Shown here: positions 32,710-37,278 of the stretch, piece by piece
How the letters are laid out: every line of letters begins with the position of its first letter
Position numbering within the stretch: the stretch's first letter is position 1
DNA from: Mycobacterium sp.
GTDB taxonomy: Bacteria; Actinomycetota; Actinomycetes; Mycobacteriales; Mycobacteriaceae
Assembly: GCA_025963385.1 (NCBI GenBank)
Contig: JAOPUT010000041.1
Span: 1-37,278 of the forward strand
Direction: 5' to 3'
DNA: 37,278 nt
The notes under the pieces: generated by a model
Seen by the model: the letters and a program-made list of their open reading frames with translations, nothing else
Told to the model about the DNA's origin: nothing
Database searches by the model: none
Translations under genes and position numbers: made by a program

Positions 32710-33258
32710 GTGCGAACATTCGCGATGTTGCTCCGTCACGCCATCAACCCTGTTGCGGTGACCATAGCCGTCGTCGGGTTGACCTTCGCGCCGACGGCTG
32801 CGGCTGATCCAACGGTGACTACAGCCCTAGTGCTGAAGGTGGTCGACGGTGACACCATCGACATCCGCGACGACAACCGTGGGCGCCTACGTGTGCGCCT
32901 TCTGGGGATCGACACGCCGGAGACGAAGAAGCCGGGGTTCACCGTGGGCTGCTGGGGACCGGAGGCCACCGAGTTCGCCACGGCCACGATGCTCGGGCAG
33001 CGCGTCGCGCTACAACGCGATCCGACCCAAGACTCGACCGACCGCTATGGCCGCACACTGGCATACCTCGTCCGTGCCGACGGGTGGGATTATTCGGTGG
33101 AAGCAGTCCGAGCGGGCGTGGCCAAGGCCTATGTATACGACCACGTTCCAGTCAGTCGGTACGCCGTGATCGAGGCAGCCCAAGCAGAGGCGCAAGCGGC
33201 GCGTCGGGGGCTTTGGGGGCCGTCCTGCAATGGCGACACCAAGTCGACACCGCGATGA
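32710..33258 (+). CDS. Secreted thermonuclease (SNase family)
   Basis: A 182-residue exported nuclease that would cut DNA and RNA outside the membrane, calcium-dependently in characterised relatives. The signal peptide ends TAAADP. The SNase/Tudor domain shows VVDGDTIDI, the arginine in RVRLLGIDTPET, DRYGRTLAYL with the second active-site arginine, and EAVRAGVAKAYVYDH. The GTG at 32710 is preceded by AGGAGG at slightly long spacing. The stop overlaps the next gene's ATG (ATGA). Confidence 0.92.
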   Translation: MRTFAMLLRHAINPVAVTIAVVGLTFAPTAAADPTVTTALVLKVVDGDTIDIRDDNRGRLRVRLLGIDTPETKKPGFTVGCWGPEATEFATATMLGQRVALQRDPTQDSTDRYGRTLAYLVRADGWDYSVEAVRAGVAKAYVYDHVPVSRYAVIEAAQAEAQAARRGLWGPSCNGDTKSTPR

Positions 33259-33620
33259 ACCCACCAGCGGGCGGATGCGTCGCGCGGTTTGCCCGCAGTG
33301 CCGTTGCCGCGTTGATCTTGGTCACCGCGCTGGCGCCGACGGCGACGGCGACGACTGAGGAATGCGTCGAGACGGTGGCGGTGTACGACCCATACGGTCT
33401 TGTGTCGGATTCCGACATCACGGTGGACTTCAGCACGCTCATCGACGTCGAAGGTCTCGTCAACGACTACACCTCCAAGATCGACGATGCGTCAGACGCA
33501 GAGGTCGAGGGCTTGGACCCTCCTGACGAAATGAGTTCCGACGACTTGATCGACGAAGGACGTCAGGAGGTTGACGATGCCATCGACCTTGGTCGTTCAA
33601 TCGCAGGATGCGAGGACTAG
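33255..33620 (+). CDS. Small secreted acidic protein coupled to the thermonuclease
   Basis: A 121-residue protein with a signal peptide (VARFARSAVAALILVTALAP, then TATAT). The mature part is strongly acidic (DSDITVDFSTLIDVEG, DDASDAEVEGLDPPDEM) with one cysteine near each end (TEECVE, IAGCED). No family recognised. ATGA overlap with the nuclease gene implies stoichiometric co-expression. A small acidic partner beside a nuclease suggests an inhibitor or a calcium buffer, but this is inference from charge and position only. Confidence 0.72.
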   Translation: MNPPAGGCVARFARSAVAALILVTALAPTATATTEECVETVAVYDPYGLVSDSDITVDFSTLIDVEGLVNDYTSKIDDASDAEVEGLDPPDEMSSDDLIDEGRQEVDDAIDLGRSIAGCED

Positions 33621-33664
33621 GACGTTGATGCGTCGCGGCCTTGCCATCGAGAGAAAGTGACGCC

Positions 33665-34573
33665 ATGCGTTTGGGGATAGGTGGGGGCGCCTTCGGTCTC
33701 CGAGGTGGCATCTCGACTCGCGGTGTTGGCGTTGGCGTGGGTCCCCTTTCGGCAGGCACGTCATGGCGCGGAGGAGGATCGTCGGGAGGCGCCGGACTCG
33801 TAACGTGGTTGATTGGCGCCGCGATCCTTTTCTTCATCGCCGCGTGGCCGTTCCTCCTGGGGACCTATATCGCCGTTCAATGCGGCGCGTGGAACCCGTC
33901 GACTGAACGGCTGGTGGTCGGATGGCTGTTCGAGGTGGTGTACGTCGCTGGCCTGGTTGGTTGGTACCTGGGGTTTCGCGAGGAACGTTGTCGGCGGGCC
34001 AAGGATGAAGCCCAACTAGCCGCGTCAGGTGCAGTCTACGAAGCGAAGTCACGACGATCGGTGGTCTACCGACACGGCAACTGCACCGTGGATCACAAGT
34101 CACCCGAGACAGCCGCCGGGTGCCGCAAATCCACAGCGAGTGCGGTTCAGGCCCAGGAGCGTGAAGACCTACTCGCTGACACTCCGACGGCGCCGAGCCA
34201 CTGGTTCGCCCGACCGGCTGTCCGCGTACCTTCTGCAATTCTGGTTGTAGGGTTCGCCACCGGGCTGATCATTCTTGTGGTTGATCCTGTCCACTCCGCC
34301 GCTAAAGACGCCGCCTCGAGGCCCTGCCCCACGTCCACAGCTATCAGCAGCTCGTCGGCGCTTGTCACCGTCCCCGACGTGACCGGAGAGAACGCCGAGA
34401 CCGCCCAGAATCGGCTCAAGAGTCTCGGCTTCGCCAACGTGGTGTTGAGCTCTGCCAACCCGACCTACAGGTCGGTGTGGAACGCATCGAACTGGACCGT
34501 GCTGAGCACCGACCCCGCCCCGAATTGCCCGGTCGCACGCGCCGGTCGCATCGAGCTCTACGTCACCAAGTGA
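33665..34573 (+). CDS. Membrane protein with C-terminal PASTA domain
   Basis: A 302-residue protein. The N-terminus is glycine-rich (GIGGGAFGLRGGISTRGVGV), followed by two hydrophobic segments (WLIGAAILFFIAAWPFLLGTY, LFEVVYVAGLVGWYLGF), a charged cytosolic stretch with three cysteines, a third hydrophobic segment (AILVVGFATGLIILVV) and an external PASTA domain (VTVPDVTGENAETAQNRLKS, then PAPNCPVARAGRIELYVTK). PASTA domains bind cell-wall muropeptides in kinases and penicillin-binding proteins; here no kinase is attached. The ATG at 33665 has GAGAGAAAG upstream. The role is unknown, presumably at the cell wall. Confidence 0.83.
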   Translation: MRLGIGGGAFGLRGGISTRGVGVGVGPLSAGTSWRGGGSSGGAGLVTWLIGAAILFFIAAWPFLLGTYIAVQCGAWNPSTERLVVGWLFEVVYVAGLVGWYLGFREERCRRAKDEAQLAASGAVYEAKSRRSVVYRHGNCTVDHKSPETAAGCRKSTASAVQAQEREDLLADTPTAPSHWFARPAVRVPSAILVVGFATGLIILVVDPVHSAAKDAASRPCPTSTAISSSSALVTVPDVTGENAETAQNRLKSLGFANVVLSSANPTYRSVWNASNWTVLSTDPAPNCPVARAGRIELYVTK

Positions 34574-34630
34574 GCGCGTCCAGTCGGCCGTCCATCACCA
34601 ATCCTGCAATGAATCGAACGGGAAGCGGAA

Positions 34631-35374
34631 TTGAAGAAGAGCATCACGGTCTGGATGCGGACGGCGACAATGGTGGGTCTCACCTCGGTCGCGGTGGCCT
34701 GTTCGCCTTCGAGCACGACGCAGGAGTCGATAGCCCCAACAAGTCCGTCGTCGACCTCGCTGTCTACATCTTCGGCGGCGCCGGTGCCCTTGCTGCCAAA
34801 TTCGGCTCCGGGTTACATCAGCCGCGAGACGTGGACGGACGGCCCGTGGCCCTTGACCGTCGATGAAGCGGTTCTCGCATGCCGGGGCAACGGTGTGGTG
34901 ACCATCGTCGCCAACGGGACGTCGTATGCCTTGAACGCTGCAGCAGCGGCGCAAGGCCTACCGGACTACGCCGACGCGATCGGGGTACTCGATCCAGCCA
35001 GGCCAGGGTTCCATGTCGACGCCAGTTCGTTGATCCAGCAAGGTTTGGCACTGTGCGGCGCTCCGGCTGCCGCCCCTACCAGCGCGCCGACTGGTGGGTC
35101 CAATCGACCGGCGGGACTCGTCGAGCGAGCATCCTGGACCGACGGGCCGTGGCCGTTCACCGTGGATTACGCAACCCTCCTGTGCAACAAGGGGGCTGAC
35201 GGGGAGCGAGTGCTTGTCGTCGCCGACCGCGAGATGTACGCGCTGAACGGGACGGCGAAGTCCACGAAGCTTTATCCGCCATTCGATTCGATCTGGGCCG
35301 ACGACCCCAACGTGGCCGGTCTCAAGGTCAACATCGGCCCTATGCTCGCTCGCGGTCTAGCTCTGTGCAAATGA
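34631..35374 (+). CDS. Lipoprotein with two tandem DUF2511 domains
   Basis: A 247-residue lipoprotein: lipobox VAVAC with the cysteine at residue 24, then a Ser/Thr/Pro-rich linker and two similar domains. Each starts with WTDGPWP(L/F)TVD, has an early cysteine (LACRGN or LLCNKG), a YALN motif, and ends GLALC. This is the DUF2511 family, of unknown function, common in actinobacteria. The TTG start at 34631 is set by the ribosome-binding site GGAAG and by the start of the signal peptide. The two copies show that the gene arose by internal duplication. Confidence 0.85.
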   Translation: MKKSITVWMRTATMVGLTSVAVACSPSSTTQESIAPTSPSSTSLSTSSAAPVPLLPNSAPGYISRETWTDGPWPLTVDEAVLACRGNGVVTIVANGTSYALNAAAAAQGLPDYADAIGVLDPARPGFHVDASSLIQQGLALCGAPAAAPTSAPTGGSNRPAGLVERASWTDGPWPFTVDYATLLCNKGADGERVLVVADREMYALNGTAKSTKLYPPFDSIWADDPNVAGLKVNIGPMLARGLALCK

Positions 35375-35924
35375 ACTTCAACGTCGTCCATGCCAAAGTC
35401 TGCGGTGACGCGCGTGGCGGAGGTCGGCGAATGAGTTCACCCAAGAGGTCAGGGTCGTGTTGGCGCCGACGCATCCCCCGAGGGGCCATCAGCTGGGTTC
35501 GGAGAAGACTCTCGTGGGCCACGTTGAGTGCCGGGTCACGTTGGCGGCGGCCATTCAGTCCGGCATGGCTTCAGTGACCTTGCGAGGAGCCGCCGACCTA
35601 TGGGCCACCACTGAACAGTCTCTGCTCGGTCCGCGCCAGAACAGCGGCAACCGGCTGACCTCGCCGACCAGGGGAGGCGGGATGAGCAACATCAATGAGC
35701 GCTCTGCGACCACGGAGCCCGTACGCGAGCCGCCCACGCTGACTTGACCCCTCGACCCATTTCGCGGTGATCTTGAGTTGCGACTGGTTAACATCGCTGA
35801 CGTCCATACACGGGGCTGTGAATGGCTGTGGGACCTACCTCGTGTCACAGCTTCGAACCCGCCGCCGGAACTGTCGTTAACGCAAACGACCCGGTAGTGG
35901 TCAAGGTCTAGAAGGACTAGCGCG
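35375..35924. other. 550-base stretch without a recognisable gene
   Basis: Short open frames exist on both strands, but none has a signal peptide, a family motif, a good ribosome-binding site and consistent third-position GC together. The area could be decayed coding DNA. The last 50 bases carry the ribosome-binding site (AGAAGGA) of the next gene. I see no repeat or RNA gene. Confidence 0.55.
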
Positions 35925-36446
35925 ATGACCGATCAACCGGAGGCGCCTCCATCGGCGCCGGTCGACTACTGGAATGACGACGACGCGCCCAACACCATCC
36001 GGGGTGTGAGAGCGGCGAACATCATTCGCATCGTGCAGACGGTGATCTTCACCGCCGTCGCAGGGTTCGCCATATCGGTGGTGGTGGCGGGGCACTGGTG
36101 GCAAAAGCCCCCACCCCCACCGCCCCCGCCACCAACCGTCAACGTCGCGACGGTGGGCAATCAGGTGGTTAGCCTGCTGCGAACCCAGTGGAGTACCGGC
36201 GACCTCGCGAAGTACGGGATCACGATTTCCGACGACATGACCCTCATCAACACTGACCTCAACAAGTACGACGGGCTAGCCACCGTGACGACGCGCAAGG
36301 GCACCCAAAAGTTCCTGGAGGTCACCGTGTGGGCAGACCCCACTGGAGCGATGTTCTACAACATGGACGTCGCATCGGCAACCAGAATTACCGACGCGGC
36401 CAGGGAAGAGGAGCCGGACCGGTGCTGGTCCGACTCATGCGGATGA
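35925..36446 (+). CDS. Single-pass membrane protein with polyproline linker
   Basis: A 173-residue protein. An acidic, Pro-rich cytosolic N-terminus is followed by one transmembrane segment (IVQTVIFTAVAGFAISVVVAG), nine consecutive prolines, and an external domain of about 100 residues (VGNQVVSLLRTQWSTGDLAK, then MTLINTDLNKYDGLATVTTRKG). I do not recognise the external domain; its size and pattern resemble small extracytoplasmic domains of mycobacterial membrane proteins. AGAAGGA lies upstream of the ATG. It ends beside the restriction-endonuclease relic. Confidence 0.78.
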   Translation: MTDQPEAPPSAPVDYWNDDDAPNTIRGVRAANIIRIVQTVIFTAVAGFAISVVVAGHWWQKPPPPPPPPPTVNVATVGNQVVSLLRTQWSTGDLAKYGITISDDMTLINTDLNKYDGLATVTTRKGTQKFLEVTVWADPTGAMFYNMDVASATRITDAAREEEPDRCWSDSCG

Positions 36447-36501
36447 TCGAACGCCATCTAGGTGGATTGCGGCACGCGCACGCGTAGAGGCGCTATCGGG
36501 T

Positions 36502-36880
36502 TCAAGCATGAGCCGAAGCGGGGAACGACACCTCCAGCCAGGCCGTGACCGCTGCGACATCGCCAACCCGTTGCCTCGCAGCGCATCGACGACGTCACGT
36601 CCACATACGAGCGCGATGGGGTGGCGGTCCTGGCCGACTTCGTCGTAGACCTGGGCGTTGAAGTGCGACAGCGTGACCAAGACACCGAAGTTCCGATACG
36701 GAGACGGGAAACGAGCCTGCTGACGTCGTGCACGCCGACTACAGGTCGTCGGTGCGTAGCCCTTCGCCTCCAGGGCGTAGTCGATCTTCCCGGGGTCTGC
36801 CGCCGGTTCGCGCCTGATTGCTTTCCGCCGATTCCTGCCCACCCCCTCCCGCCGTCGGGCGGTTCGGCCTGGCAAGCACG
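36502..36880 (-). pseudogene. Frameshifted 3' relic of a restriction endonuclease gene
   Basis: The minus strand encodes, in pieces from alternating frames, the C-terminal part of a PD-(D/E)XK-type restriction enzyme: KIDYALEAKGYAPT in one frame, VVGVHDVSRLVSRLRI in a second, NFGVLVTLSHFNAQVYDEVG and DRHPIALVCGRDVVDALRGN back in the first, then GDVAAVTAWLEVSFPASAHA and a stop in the second. The pieces are contiguous and in the right order, so about three single-base indels inactivated it. EAK is the catalytic core motif. The N-terminal half is not present. The family name is from memory of the VTTSHF and CGRDIVDALR patterns. Confidence 0.75.
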
Positions 36881-36916
36881 GCGACACGATCCGAGGTTGG
36901 CCCATTATTCGAGGTC

Positions 36917-37278
36917 TCAGCCCCCGAGGCCTCCTAGGAATCCATTGAGGAAGGATTTTCCAAGTTCGCCTTGCACTTCTGGTGTGCCGAAATAGAGAGC
37001 CTGATGTTGGGGGCAGTAGGCAAGGAGAGACCCCAGTGCGACGTTCTTCGCTCCTTGATCGAAGAACTGCCAGCCATCGGGGAAGGTATAGCCGGTCATT
37101 GATTGGATAAAGTCGTGGACGATCATCGCGTCAGGGTTCTGGTCGAGAGCGGCACATAGGCCCGGGCCGTACGTGTCGGTGGCCGACGTCACGTGAGGGT
37201 CAACATCAGCACGCGCCGTCGGGGCGTTGCACACGGCCCCTCCGCTCCCTATGCCTAGAGCGATGATCGCGGCAAAGA
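36917..37278 (-). CDS. Secreted DUF732-like protein, 5' end outside the window
   Basis: At least 120 residues; the frame runs off the right edge. The part before the cleavage site (FAAIIALGIGSGGAVCNA, PTARA) looks like a signal peptide, so the start lies just beyond 37278 rather than at the internal GTG at 37234. The mature protein (GPGLCAALDQNPDAMIVHDF, TGYTFPDGWQFF, SLLAYCPQHQALYF) has the cysteine and YCPQH features of small mycobacterial secreted proteins related to DUF732. It is on the same strand as the restriction-enzyme relic. Function is unknown. Confidence 0.8.
   Translation of the reverse strand, partial: FAAIIALGIGSGGAVCNAPTARADVDPHVTSATDTYGPGLCAALDQNPDAMIVHDFIQSMTGYTFPDGWQFFDQGAKNVALGSLLAYCPQHQALYFGTPEVQGELGKSFLNGFLGGLGG

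Noticed and set aside
35390..35750. Short open frames at 35365-35577 and 35457-35747
   Set aside because: They overlap in competing frames, have weak starts, and show no family motif or signal peptide.

Overview
The window is high-GC actinobacterial chromosome, most likely from a rapidly growing mycobacterium (Mycolicibacterium-like). CtaD, FecB, AdhC, a DUF3349 protein and the last residues of a class Ib NrdF lie in the same order and orientation as recalled for M. tuberculosis Rv3043c, Rv3044, Rv3045, Rv3046c and Rv3048c. Mycobacterial habits recur: leaderless GTG starts behind TAnnnT -10 boxes, ATGA-coupled genes, and secreted DUF732-, CDGP- and DUF2511-type proteins.

Region A (1-2181) holds the 5' part of ctaD and the siderophore-binding lipoprotein gene fecB. 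Region B (2187-19082), about 17 kb, sits between fecB and adhC, which are adjacent in M. tuberculosis. It is a nitrogen-scavenging locus in two minus-strand operons around a TetR regulator. The upstream operon (18627 to 11604) encodes two DUF1989 urea-carboxylase-associated proteins (the carboxyguanidine deiminase pair), a 1223-residue biotin-dependent guanidine/urea carboxylase, two 12-codon mini-ORFs and allophanate hydrolase. The downstream operon (10723 to 2187) encodes an oligopeptide-type ABC importer (fused ATPase, two permeases, lipoprotein receptor), an isochorismatase-fold amidase, a lactonase-like metallo-beta-lactamase protein, an unknown protein and an Fe(II)/2-oxoglutarate dioxygenase. 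Four copies of one palindrome, CTGTCnnnTGnCAG, lie upstream of four genes: both operons, the tetR gene and a yciI-like gene. They tie the locus into one regulon. The proposed role is import of a guanidino compound, oxidative or hydrolytic release of guanidine, and conversion through carboxyguanidine and allophanate to ammonia and CO2.

Region C (19227-28368) has adhC, a shortened DUF3349 gene, an APC-family permease with a strong terminator, two divergent fused ABC transporters (one BacA/Rv1819c-like, one MsbA-like), an unrecognised gene, an alpha/beta hydrolase with an Asp nucleophile and a decapitated LysR gene.

Region D (28369-37278) looks like a genomic island. It starts at a 27-codon nrdF 3' tail followed by three tandem 11-bp repeats, which suggests an attachment site. 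It carries a Kv-like potassium channel and a run of short exported proteins: CDGP, Excalibur, DUF732-like, lipoproteins, a DUF2510/DUF4352 membrane protein, a thermonuclease, a PASTA protein and a duplicated DUF2511 lipoprotein. Several are translationally coupled. A frameshifted restriction-endonuclease relic lies near the right end. No integrase, tRNA, rRNA or CRISPR was seen.
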